Positions 46,528 to 55,940 of a DNA stretch of 64,000 bases are shown in pieces (within the stretch, counting starts at the first letter, position 1; every line of letters begins with the position of its first letter). The DNA is taken from positions 1,550,001 through 1,614,000 of the forward strand of contig CP087218.1 of the NCBI GenBank assembly GCA_020912385.1, in the 5' to 3' direction. The notes below the pieces were generated by a model. It saw only the letters and a list, made by a program, of their open reading frames with translations. It was not told the origin of the DNA and did no database searches. Origin of the DNA: Neofusicoccum parvum. Lineage: Eukaryota > Ascomycota > Dothideomycetes > Botryosphaeriales > Botryosphaeriaceae. The position numbers were made by a program, and so were the translations under genes.

Positions 46528-49500
46528 GTCCCTCAATATGGTATCACGCACCTCGAACACGGAAGCTCTCACCGGACCAAACCTATGGAAACAATTCAAG
46601 ACACAAGGGACACTTAACGGAGTGTCTATCAGGATCCTGATCGATACAGGATCATGCGGGAACTTCATTCACAACGAGCTTGTACAGAAAATGAACATCC
46701 CCTACCGTAAGAAACAGGAGCCCTACCCTCTTAGCGGGTTTGATGGCTCCCAAGCAGCCTATGGAGAAGGCTGGGTAAATATAGAAACGGAGGAAGCAAC
46801 CCTCCAGATAGGGAACCATCAGGAACGGATTTCCCTCGACGTCCAACGCGTCCCCGGGCATGATATCATTCTAGGAATGCCCTGGATTAGGACACAGAAA
46901 CCAATCTTCGACTTTGGAAGAGGAGACTCCATCATCTTTCAAGAGGACCTTGAAAACCTCTTACGAAAACAAGGGCTGGAGAAAGAAAACGGGTTGTTAG
47001 ACACCCTAAGGAAACTCCTAGCAGCATCAACACGGGAAGTAGCCAGTGTAAGGCCTGAATGTGGCAACTGTGTAGGCAACTCCGACAGTGGTATAAGTCA
47101 GGACCAGGACTGCGACGCAGGTAGCGAAGCCTCCTCGGTAAAATGCAGCCCATCGGCAGGAATAAGCCCTACTGAGCGAAACGATACCCCCACTGGTACG
47201 GTCAACCAGGATAGCATAAGACCCAGCGACGGCAACATCAACGGCCACCTCGAGGACGGAATAAGCCAGAACCAGGACAGCAACGAGGCCTCCTCGGTAA
47301 AATGCAACACCTCGAGCGGAGTAAGACCAACCCAGACCGACACTTCTCAGGAACCAGAAGTACAACACACGACACGAAGGACTACGAGGAAGCGGCGTAA
47401 GGCTAAAAGTAAGGCTTCGCGTAAGCAATTAGCAGCCCTAGAACCTCAAATCGACGTCCAGATAATCTCAGGAGAGGCATTCAAGCGTATGAGACGCCAA
47501 AGACATCAGGTCTGCCTTATGTACATCAAACCCTCACAGGCAGTGCAGCAACGAGCACTGGCTAAGGCCCAAAGAGAAAGGCTAAAGAATGAGGACACTC
47601 CCGCTCCTCTAGGAGGAGATGATCCCGCGAGGGTCGTAAAGGGACAACACGGCAGTCTAGAAATATGGAACAACCCGTATGGATATCCTCCGATACCCGA
47701 AATGGAAACGGTACCCAGCGAGTACTGGGATCTACAGGCCGTTTGCCAGGAAAGAGGAAAAGAAGACTTGCCTAAGCATCAGCCGTGGGACCACGAAATC
47801 CCACTTAAGCCAGGCACGAAACCAGCCTACAAGCCCATCTACTCCTTATCAGAAAAGGAGATGACAGCACTCAGGGACTACATCGAGAAGAACCTCGAAC
47901 GAGGATATATCCGACCTTCAACGTCATCAGCCGGATACCCAATCCTCTTTGTCCCGAAGAAGAACGGCAAGCTACGCCTATGTGTCGATTACCGACAGCT
48001 AAACGACATCACGATCAAGAACCGGTACCCTCTCCCTCGCATCGACGAGCTCCAGGACAAGTTAAGGAAAGCAAAGTACTTCACGAAGCTGGACCTCCGG
48101 GACGGATACCATCTGGTTAGGATTAAAGAAGGGGAAGAATGGAAAACAGCCTTTAGAACGAGGCTAGGACTCTACGAGTACACGGTAATGCCATTTGGGC
48201 TTACCAACGCTCCGGCAACATTCCAGAATCTCGTCAACGACACACTACGAGAATACCTGGATATCTTCTGTATGGCTTATCTCGACGACATCCTCATCTT
48301 TTCGGAAACCCTTGAGGAACACAAGAAGCATGTCAGAAAGGTCCTAGAAGCCCTCCAAGCAAAGAACCTCTCTATCGCACCCGAGAAGTGCGAATGGCAC
48401 GTCCAGAGGACAGAATTCTTAGGCTTTATTATCACCCCAGGTCACGTCGGCATGGACGACTCGAAACTGGATTCTATTAGGGAATGGCCAGTACCACGAA
48501 CAATCAAGGAAGTACAGTCCTTCCTAGGATTCGCGAACTTCTACAGGAAGTTCATCTGGAACTACTCCGGAGTTACGGAACCTTTAACTAGGCTTACGCG
48601 AAAGGAGCATGGCTTTAAATGGGAAGACGATCAGCAACGGGCATTTGACTCGCTCAAACGGATGTTTTGCGAAGCCCCAGTACTCGGGATATACGACCCC
48701 GATAAGCCCACCGAAGTGGAAACTGATGCGTCAGGATTCGCCCTTGGAGCATGTCTCAGCCAGCCTGATGAAGAAGGCAGATGGCACCCAGTCGCGTTCT
48801 ACTCACGGAAGTTCACCCCGGCAGAGCTCAACTACGACATTCACGATAAAGAGCTTCTGGCCATTGTCTCAGCATTTAAGCAATGGAGACATTACCTCGA
48901 AGGAGCAAGCCACCAGGTGGTAGTACGCTGTGATCATCAGAATCTCACACGCTTCACCACGACCAAGGAATTGAACCGACGGCAGGTTCGCTGGTCAGAA
49001 GAAATGGCCTCCTATGACTTCAAGATCACCTACAGAAAGGGATCTGATAACGCCGCAGCTGACGCGCTCAGCCGAAGAGTGGATTATATGGAAGGAAAAA
49101 CCGAGCCGCACCCTGCAATCTTTACAGCGGATAGCGATGGATCGCTTCTCCTTACCAGACAGACGCTACCTATGCTACGCATCGAGCCAAACCCATGGCA
49201 CCAGAAGATCCGAGAAGCATACGCCCAGGACTCCTTCGCGCAGGAACTTTTGACGCTTGAGGACGACCCGCGTATTGCTCGAGATAGAGAAGGAACGCTT
49301 CTCTTTAAAGGACTCATCTATGTACCAACACGGCTACGAGAAGCACTGGTAAAAGACATCCACGAAGCCCCAGCACACGGACATCAGGGCATCGACAGGA
49401 CAACAGAAAGAATCACGAGGAACTATTACTTCCCAGGACTGAGGAAAACCGTACAGCGTGTAGTCTCGCAGTGCGATCTTTGCATCAGAAGCAAGGCCGC

Positions 49501-51682
49501 GACACATGCACCTTATGGTCTCCTACAGCCGCTGGAAGCACCTAAGCGACCATGGCAGTCCATCACGTTGGACTTCGTTACCAAGTTACCTAGGTCAAAA
49601 GATCCTCTCACAGGAGTCTCGTACGACTCGATTCTCGTCTTCGTCGACCGACTTACGAAGTACGCATACTTCCTACCCTACCTCGAGGCATCCAACGCAG
49701 AACAGCTCGCCTACACGTTCCTCCGAACCATCTTCGCGGATCATGGAATGCCGGAAGAAATGGTGTCGGACAGAGATAAGCTCATGGCCTCTGAATTCTG
49801 GCAAACAGTTATGCGCCAACTAGGAACGAAGAGCAAGCTCGCCACCACAGCACACGCGCAAACCGACGGTCAAACTGAACGAATGAACCGGACCCTTGAA
49901 CAATACCTCCGCTGTTATATCAACTACCCACAGGAGAACTGGGCAGAACTGCTACCTATGGCCCAATTCGCCTACAACAGCTCCAAACAAGAATCCACGA
50001 ACGAATCACCGTTCTTCGCCAATTACGGGTTTGAACCAGAAGCCTATAGGGAAACGATCCCAAGCAGAAAGCTAGCGCAAAGTGGTATCCTTAAAGCCGA
50101 GCAGCTGAAGGAACTCCATAAGGCCATCAGCCTTGACCTCGAGTACGTCCGAATCATGATGTCCAAATACTACAACAGACGGCACCAGGCGGCACCGAAC
50201 CTAAAGAGGGGGGATAAGGTCTATCTCCTTAGGAAAAACATCAAGACCAAACGGCCAAACGACAAATTGGACTTCAAAAAAATTGGCCCATTCAAGATTG
50301 AAGAGAAACTTGGAGAAGTCACCTATCAACTCAAACTGTCAAACACAAGGATGAACTCCACCTTCCACGTCTCACTGCTCGAGCCAGCACCAGAGGACGC
50401 CAACATCCCAGAAACCCAAGAAGAAATTGTACCAGAAAACCCGGACGCCGAAGAAAAACAGTACCCAGTAGAGAAGATCCTGGACTGTAAGCGATTCGGC
50501 CATCAGCTTAAGTACCTGGTCAAATGGGAAGGATACGGGAATGAGGATAACCAGTGGATACCTAAGGACGACATACATCCAGAACTGGTCACAGAATTTC
50601 ATCGCCAGAACCCTGACCTCCCGCGAAAACGAGGCCGCCCTCGAACGAGAAGGACGGAAAACCCTCAAGAACCGCCGGATCCAGTGCGAAGGGCGACAAA
50701 CGAGCAGAATCTACCAGCTCAGGAGGACGAGGAGACCTCGTACCAGTCGCGGGCTCACCGGCAGACTCGGCGGACTCAGCCGACTGCGGCGCAGCAGGAC
50801 CCACCGCCTCGTGACGTGGCCGTTCTGACACGGACGGACCCTCGGAAGTCGCAGGGTCGGGAGGGCCCCCAGAAGAACCAGCAGCTTCAGCCCTCTCGAG
50901 CTCCTCCAACGATTCGAAACCCTCGCGAATCATACGAGAACGACGCGACTGAAGGAAGCGCTGCTGTTTACGTAGGCGAAGAAGCTTCTCCAACGTTGCA
51001 TCCTCCTCCGCGGCGAGACGAGCCTGCTCCCGTTCCAAAGAATCCACTAAGGCTGGTTAAGAACAAACCCGAGAAGACAGAAAGGAACTTACAACGCGAG
51101 ACACCCCGAAGTGCAACATCACACCCGGTCCGACGAGCCCCCAAACAGGCAGCACAAATAGACGGGTTCTCTTGTAAAGCCACGCACTCCGACTCGTGCT
51201 CCAGGCAATTAGCACAAGGAACCATCTCGACACCCCGGAAGAGGATCTCATCCAGTAGCTCCCAGCGACGAAGGGTGACCCTATTCACCTTACAAGGGCG
51301 AAGGTTAATAGCGGAATCTTCAGCAACACGTTTCTTCGGAGGCATCGCGGAAACTTACGAGAGAAGGAACGAACTAAGCGACCTACAGGAAGATATACCA
51401 AGAAACGGAAGAATCTTCGGGCCGAAGATCCTAAAGGGGGGGGTAGTGTTACGGCGCAGCCTTCACAGGCAGAGAGTTGAGGATCAACCCGACGGAACAG
51501 CGAGAAGTCGGAAGGCACAAAAGATCCGAGGTCACAAGACTCCTCACGTGAGACAGCACGTGCGCCCCACTTGTGCCCTCAATAAACGGCACGCCAACTT
51601 GTGCCCTCAAGTAACGGCACGCTCAGCGGTGCCCTTGAGGGACGGCACCACCAGATTGTTACAACTTTCCTACAGTATATAA
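46475..51682 (+). CDS. pol: retrotransposon Pol (PR-RT-RNaseH-IN-chromodomain), expressed by -1 frameshift
   Basis: About 1,733 residues after the shift, making a Gag-Pol fusion near 2,390 residues. The frame itself is open from 46343. Protease motif LIDTGSCGN at 46,640; reverse transcriptase core YLDD at 48278-48289; RNase H start VETDASGFALGA near 48,715. Integrase has an HHCC zinc region ending CDLC near 49,470 and a DDE core (LDFVT, SDRDK, QTDGQTERMNR). A chromodomain lies at 50,461-50,610 (YPVEKILDCKRFGHQLKYLV), likely steering insertion to modified chromatin. The remaining about 350 residues are Arg/Pro/Gln-rich without a domain and lie over the antisense gene and polypurine tract. The stop is inside the 3' LTR TATA box, so the functional C-terminus may be shorter. 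Confidence 0.93.
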   Translation, partial: KKLDGPAAKGQQQGPQSRSLNMVSRTSNTEALTGPNLWKQFKTQGTLNGVSIRILIDTGSCGNFIHNELVQKMNIPYRKKQEPYPLSGFDGSQAAYGEGWVNIETEEATLQIGNHQERISLDVQRVPGHDIILGMPWIRTQKPIFDFGRGDSIIFQEDLENLLRKQGLEKENGLLDTLRKLLAASTREVASVRPECGNCVGNSDSGISQDQDCDAGSEASSVKCSPSAGISPTERNDTPTGTVNQDSIRPSDGNINGHLEDGISQNQDSNEASSVKCNTSSGVRPTQTDTSQEPEVQHTTRRTTRKRRKAKSKASRKQLAALEPQIDVQIISGEAFKRMRRQRHQVCLMYIKPSQAVQQRALAKAQRERLKNEDTPAPLGGDDPARVVKGQHGSLEIWNNPYGYPPIPEMETVPSEYWDLQAVCQERGKEDLPKHQPWDHEIPLKPGTKPAYKPIYSLSEKEMTALRDYIEKNLERGYIRPSTSSAGYPILFVPKKNGKLRLCVDYRQLNDITIKNRYPLPRIDELQDKLRKAKYFTKLDLRDGYHLVRIKEGEEWKTAFRTRLGLYEYTVMPFGLTNAPATFQNLVNDTLREYLDIFCMAYLDDILIFSETLEEHKKHVRKVLEALQAKNLSIAPEKCEWHVQRTEFLGFIITPGHVGMDDSKLDSIREWPVPRTIKEVQSFLGFANFYRKFIWNYSGVTEPLTRLTRKEHGFKWEDDQQRAFDSLKRMFCEAPVLGIYDPDKPTEVETDASGFALGACLSQPDEEGRWHPVAFYSRKFTPAELNYDIHDKELLAIVSAFKQWRHYLEGASHQVVVRCDHQNLTRFTTTKELNRRQVRWSEEMASYDFKITYRKGSDNAAADALSRRVDYMEGKTEPHPAIFTADSDGSLLLTRQTLPMLRIEPNPWHQKIREAYAQDSFAQELLTLEDDPRIARDREGTLLFKGLIYVPTRLREALVKDIHEAPAHGHQGIDRTTERITRNYYFPGLRKTVQRVVSQCDLCIRSKAATHAPYGLLQPLEAPKRPWQSITLDFVTKLPRSKDPLTGVSYDSILVFVDRLTKYAYFLPYLEASNAEQLAYTFLRTIFADHGMPEEMVSDRDKLMASEFWQTVMRQLGTKSKLATTAHAQTDGQTERMNRTLEQYLRCYINYPQENWAELLPMAQFAYNSSKQESTNESPFFANYGFEPEAYRETIPSRKLAQSGILKAEQLKELHKAISLDLEYVRIMMSKYYNRRHQAAPNLKRGDKVYLLRKNIKTKRPNDKLDFKKIGPFKIEEKLGEVTYQLKLSNTRMNSTFHVSLLEPAPEDANIPETQEEIVPENPDAEEKQYPVEKILDCKRFGHQLKYLVKWEGYGNEDNQWIPKDDIHPELVTEFHRQNPDLPRKRGRPRTRRTENPQEPPDPVRRATNEQNLPAQEDEETSYQSRAHRQTRRTQPTAAQQDPPPRDVAVLTRTDPRKSQGREGPQKNQQLQPSRAPPTIRNPRESYENDATEGSAAVYVGEEASPTLHPPPRRDEPAPVPKNPLRLVKNKPEKTERNLQRETPRSATSHPVRRAPKQAAQIDGFSCKATHSDSCSRQLAQGTISTPRKRISSSSSQRRRVTLFTLQGRRLIAESSATRFFGGIAETYERRNELSDLQEDIPRNGRIFGPKILKGGVVLRRSLHRQRVEDQPDGTARSRKAQKIRGHKTPHVRQHVRPTCALNKRHANLCPQVTARSAVPLRDGTTRLLQLSYSI
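50589..51345 (-). CDS. antisense spliced ORF with Zn2Cys6-type cysteines and coiled coil
   Basis: Runs opposite to pol between chromodomain and 3' LTR. Exon 1 is 51345-51093 and exon 2 51046-50589, with a 46-bp intron having donor GTAAGT, branch-like CTTAACC and acceptor CTTAG. The joined frame gives 236 residues. The N-terminus is basic (PPKKR). Cysteines at 44, 47, 54, 64, 67 and 75 give C-x2-C-x6-C-x9-C-x2-C-x7-C, which fits the fungal Zn2Cys6 pattern. From about residue 86 a Leu/Glu/Arg-rich segment (SLEREQARLAAEEDATLEKL) predicts a coiled coil, then a Pro/Ser-rich tail. The loop between cysteines 2 and 3 is acidic rather than basic, so DNA binding is uncertain. Expression, if real, would come from the 3' LTR read backwards. 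No transcript evidence is available here. Confidence 0.55.
51433..51443 (+). other. polypurine tract
   Basis: AAA followed by eight G, three bases before the 3' LTR, in the position required for plus-strand DNA priming. It is also translated as part of the open pol frame. Confidence 0.9.
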
Positions 51683-51900
51683 GCACACTCACTTAGCTAG
51701 ATACTTGACCCTTCGTGGTCAACTTCGATAATCAATCTACACCATTGATTAGTAACACGGCCTTCGCACGCAGTGCTCAGTCACGTGTATTCGTTCACAC
51801 TTGTTCTCTCCCCCTACCTTGTACCCACTCAAGGTAAACCCTACACGGCTTACCACCCTCTTTGGTGTTTGATCCTTAGGGGCAGAGGCCCGCCGTTACA
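51447..51900 (+). repeat. 3' LTR, 454 bp
   Basis: Identical by reading to the 5' LTR. It carries the pol stop codon (51680-51682) within its TATA box and, read on the minus strand, lies upstream of the antisense gene. Confidence 0.97.
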
Positions 51901-51905
51901 TAATG
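51901..51905. repeat. target-site duplication, right copy (TAATG)
   Basis: Exact repeat of 43973-43977. Confidence 0.95.
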
Positions 51906-51990
51906 CTTCTCAACATCTTCCTTTGCATTCTACTAATGATAAAACGTTTCAGTGACACGCTCTCCAAGACCCTGCCCCCTAACCGGGAAA
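51906..51990 (+). pseudogene. P450 paralogue relic, downstream part
   Basis: Continuation of the relic intron 3 after the retrotransposon. Without the element the intron runs from GTAATG (43972) to a branch TACTAATGA and the acceptor TTTCAG ending at 51952, 53 bp in all versus 59 bp in the intact gene. The following bases begin like the heme exon (CACGCT for CATGCA) but soon lose similarity, and the heme cysteine is not preserved. Confidence 0.55.
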
Positions 51991-54900
51991 GTTCCCTGTT
52001 TATGCAAGTTGCGCTACGAGTTGGCCATTAAGGAGATAGATGAAACAATGGCCAGCTGGACGAAAGCTGGATCATGTCCACAAATGGCTATTTTGCGGAA
52101 GGAGAAGGCACCAAAGTTCGAACGACCTAAACTTTAGTGAACGGAATCGTGGGCCGAGTGAGGTCTTGGTGAGGGCACTTGGAGTAGAGACGATTCTGCA
52201 TTGCACACAATGCTGCTCAGTGGAAACTCATAGCTTTACAAATCTGACAGGCAGCAACCGAGTTGAACAAAAACCAGCTCATAATAATGTACCTTGTGCC
52301 CTAATACTACGTGTGTTCTTGCATGAAATCCTGATGACAATTCTTCTAGTTCCCACATGGTTCTATTTTTACGGCAGAATACTGAGCGCAAACTTGGATT
52401 GCGGATGCGCCGTCCATGACAGAACGTCCCAAGCTCCCGTGGAGGCGGTTCATTCCTCAACGTGTCGTATTTGTGGAGTTGGAATGCGGGATACCAATAT
52501 TGGGATTACCAAGCCGACGTACCGGTACACTGAATAGTGAGATTTCTTTTTCCATTTCGCAGGCTCATTAATTTTCTAATGAGTGCCAAGAGTCAACGTC
52601 CGCCCACCAAACTTTACAGAGAAGCATAAAGCATATGAGCTTAAACGCTGCTGACCAATCTCCGTTGCCTTCCAGATTTTCTCGGCGAAGTTTCGCTTCT
52701 GAAACGCGCAGGTTGCTTGGCCTTAACGGTGGTGGCCTGCTATTGGCAGGAAGAAGGGAATAATTACGTGACTTATCTGCGGCAGGAGCCGAAAAGTGGG
52801 TGGTGCCGTTATGTATCGCAGTCGGCTTTGCATCTGATCCAAACGTGCTAGTCAGTACCTTGAAATGACGTCCTCCGCCGTTAGCCAGATGATCGAAGAT
52901 CGGCAAGAGTCACAGTCGCCCAATGACTCGCCGACCTGAATGTTTGACTCCACGAGTAGGAATAGTGGGTAGCGTGCCTGCAGGAGATCCCAAAAAAGGG
53001 AATAAGTAGGGGCGTGAGTGAATGAGGCTGAGCAGTAGGGAAAAATAGTAGGAACGTGGTGTTGAAGGAACACTGCCACCAATACAGTGGGGCACAGAAT
53101 GTATGAAACAGACCATCACTGCAACTGCGCCCAGTACGCGTCGCCCTGCAGCATCGGGACGGCGCGAGTTAAGTGGTGCAAAGAAGATCTTGCTCGCGTC
53201 TTGGCCGAGGATGCCCAGGAATCACGGACGCCAGCTGGATTATCAGGTCTGTGCTCGCGAGACGGCGCGCTTGGGAGCGCGATCTGATACGCCAGTGTAG
53301 GATCTGAAGAGATGCTTCTGCCACGCAAGCACTCTGCGCCTCGGGACCCTGATGTTTTATTTTGGAAGGGCGGAGCGGCCGCGGCGGATCTGCCGCCGGA
53401 GGCAGGGCGTGTGGTCTTGGTTTTCTTGGCGCAGGGGGCTGGTATAGTCGTTTGCACACCTTAATACTCTGACGGGGGAGCCAGTAAGGCTGTGGGGACC
53501 GGCCAAGAAAGGGATCAGAGGATGTTGCACGCGTAGGCGTCGACGATGCACTATGCGCTGTGCTGCGCTGTCGAATGCTGGTTCGCGGAGCTGTGAGACA
53601 TGCGTGATGAGATTAAGAGCCATTGTAGAGAGGAATGACAGTACCTGCTGGGCGCAAGGAGTACCTGCTCCGCTGGCGGTAACGGTGGTGAGGTCTTGGA
53701 AGGTGGTACGGATTACGGTTGCCGCCAAGGAGCGGGCAAGCTCCGGTCGGCAGGATAAAAGGCACAGGCCGGTGGGCGGCGCGGCTGCTGTGGCCCTACG
53801 ACCGGGTGAATTATGGTTGCGAGTAGAGTTCAACTGGCGCGCGACTCTTCGCCTGGCTTGCGCTCCGCTGCGGACAGAGTGGAGCTCGTCGGGGGGCGCC
53901 GCGTGAGGATCCCTCGCAGATCGTGGTGTGTGCGCAGCTCCACTCTCCGCGCCGCACTAGGAGCGTCGGCAATCACAGTAGACTGCCCTTTCTTCTTGCC
54001 TGCGCGACCCGTCCACTCTTGGTGCGCCGATACAGGGTCTCCCAGCGCTAGCGGAGCCGGCTAGCGGCCAGCCGTATTGTTTGCAGGCAATAGTGGTGGA
54101 GTCGAAGGAAGAGCTAGCCGGTGGCTCGCAGCGGACTCGCTGCCAAGCAATGGCTTCGTCGAGCTTCCAAGGTACCTAGAGGGGACTTGTCGCGGACACA
54201 CCCAATCGCCAAGGCCCATCCAACGTTACGCATCGAGGTGTGGGAAATGAAACGACGCGAATTGGCGTATCCGGCGGGCTGCTGAGCTAGAGCGCACCCG
54301 GGCCGCGACACACATCCTGGCGCTGCCCTGGACGACGCATGGCTCGGCTGCCCGGCATTGGGCGCAGACGGCGGCGAGAGGGCGGCGAGCGGGCAGCGAG
54401 CGGGCGGGCTTCCATACCAGCGTGTTTCGAGGCGCGACGGAGGCCAGGGAAAAAGCAAGAATACATCCCGTGTACATCGTCAACGGCGGCGCTATCCCCG
54501 CACGCCCGCCCGTAAGTGGAGCGGCGGACGGGCAGAGGCGATTGGCGGGTCGCATCCGCGCGCCGGCAGGGGTGAGCTGGCCACAGCTCCCTCTAGCGTC
54601 ACTCTGCTTCGCTCCTCTTCCACCCTCCTTGCCCGCCCGCGGCCTCTGCTGGCCGCGCCCGGGCTCAGCAGTGCGCAATTGAGGCCGCCGGCCCGAGCGG
54701 CAACGGCTGGGGCTGGCCTCGCAGCAGCATTGACGGCCTGAGTCTTACAAACAGCGCTTTTTGCTCAGTCAGTCAGATGACGGCCGACGTTCGAACTGGG
54801 GTGGCGCGCTAGTGGTTCGGAGGCCCAAGCTCCTGCGGGGATAGCTGTGTGTTTTGTGAACTTTACGCTGGCGATCCTGTATCGTCCGTTTGTCTGGTGC

Positions 54901-55940
54901 CGTGTTTCGCACCTGCCGCCCTGCTGGAGCCCTGCTGAAGCCCTTCGTGCGCCCTGGCTGTCGGTGCACGAGAGGCTGCGCAGCACGCTGGCTGCGGCCG
55001 TCCGACGGAGCCTCAGTGACGCGTGTGCAGCTGCGGGTTAAGCATGAAGCCTGGCGGCGCGCTGGAGGGCGTGCAGCCAAGCGCAGTGAAGATTGAGGCG
55101 ATCGGGCGCTGGCCGGCTAGCCGGTTCGGGGGTGTTTTGATGGCATTGTTACAGCCACCCAGCGGCCGGGAACGCATGCTGCATGGTGCAAGCTGGGCCG
55201 CACGGAGCAGGGTGAGATGCTGGGGAATGGCTGCCTTCGTGCGGAGCTGCTGCTGGCGAACGGCTGCTGATTGCGCTAATCGCACGCGGGATCGAGCTCG
55301 ACGCAGCTCGCAGCCTGTGGAAAAAAGCCTCTGCTGCAGAGATAGGGCTTTGCTGGTCATGCTCCAGGCCTGCACTCGCTCGTCATATGCAGCCGCCCTT
55401 TAAAGTCGTCGGCTGCCCCTCACACGCTCCAGCGCGCTGCTGAGTGATCGATTCCCTCCCCGTCGTCCATCGCCCACGCGCCGAGTTCTCTTTCTTTCGC
55501 CCCGTTTCGCGTCCTCCGCCCGCACCGCTCCGTCGTTGCTTGCGCGGGTGGGTCGTCGCCGCCAATTGCTTGCCATTGGGCCTCGGGCAACCCTCGAAGG
55601 TACGTCTTTCGTAGCGGCGCGCACATTGGGTGGGGTGATTGTGTCTGGCGTCCGTGGTGGAGTCCAGCTGCCCGTGGGTGCGGCCGCGCCGAACCATGGA
55701 CGGCAGCCGCGAGCTGTGCCCTGGTCGGGCCCTGAATGAGCTGGTCTCACCCAAAATGCCCAGCTCCCTCCCACAACAAATAAACTCCCACGCTTACCCG
55801 GTGCAGCTCCCACATTCCAATCTCCTTCGCTCGCCAGCGCTTCTTCAACACGCCTTCGCGCCCCCTCTAAAAGCGCAGTGTTCGCAGCCAGTCTGTCTGG
55901 CGCTCTATCGCGTCCATCTGCATCTTAGCTGGTGTCCACC
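51991..55940. other. gene-poor region upstream of PMA1
   Basis: Nearly 4 kb. The part 52.0-53.1 kb is AT-richer with no recognisable gene and is possibly decayed sequence. From 53.1 kb it is GC-rich with many overlapping frames on both strands and no family match. The last 500 bp are C/T-rich and include a GTACGT donor-like site near 55,599, so a 5' UTR intron for PMA1 is possible. Long promoters are common for this highly expressed pump. Confidence 0.4.

Larger units (their letters stand above)
43978..51900 (+). mobile_element. complete Ty3/gypsy chromovirus-type LTR retrotransposon
   Basis: 7,923 bp, TG...CA termini, 454-bp LTRs that appear identical, a 5-bp target duplication, gag, pol and a chromodomain. 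Order in pol is protease, reverse transcriptase, RNase H, integrase, chromodomain, which is the Ty3/gypsy order. Gag and Pol frames are intact apart from the designed -1 shift. An antisense spliced gene lies in the 3' part. Intact frames and matching LTRs indicate a very recent insertion with no sign of repeat-induced mutation. The element lies inside an intron of a P450 relic, in the same orientation. Confidence 0.97.
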
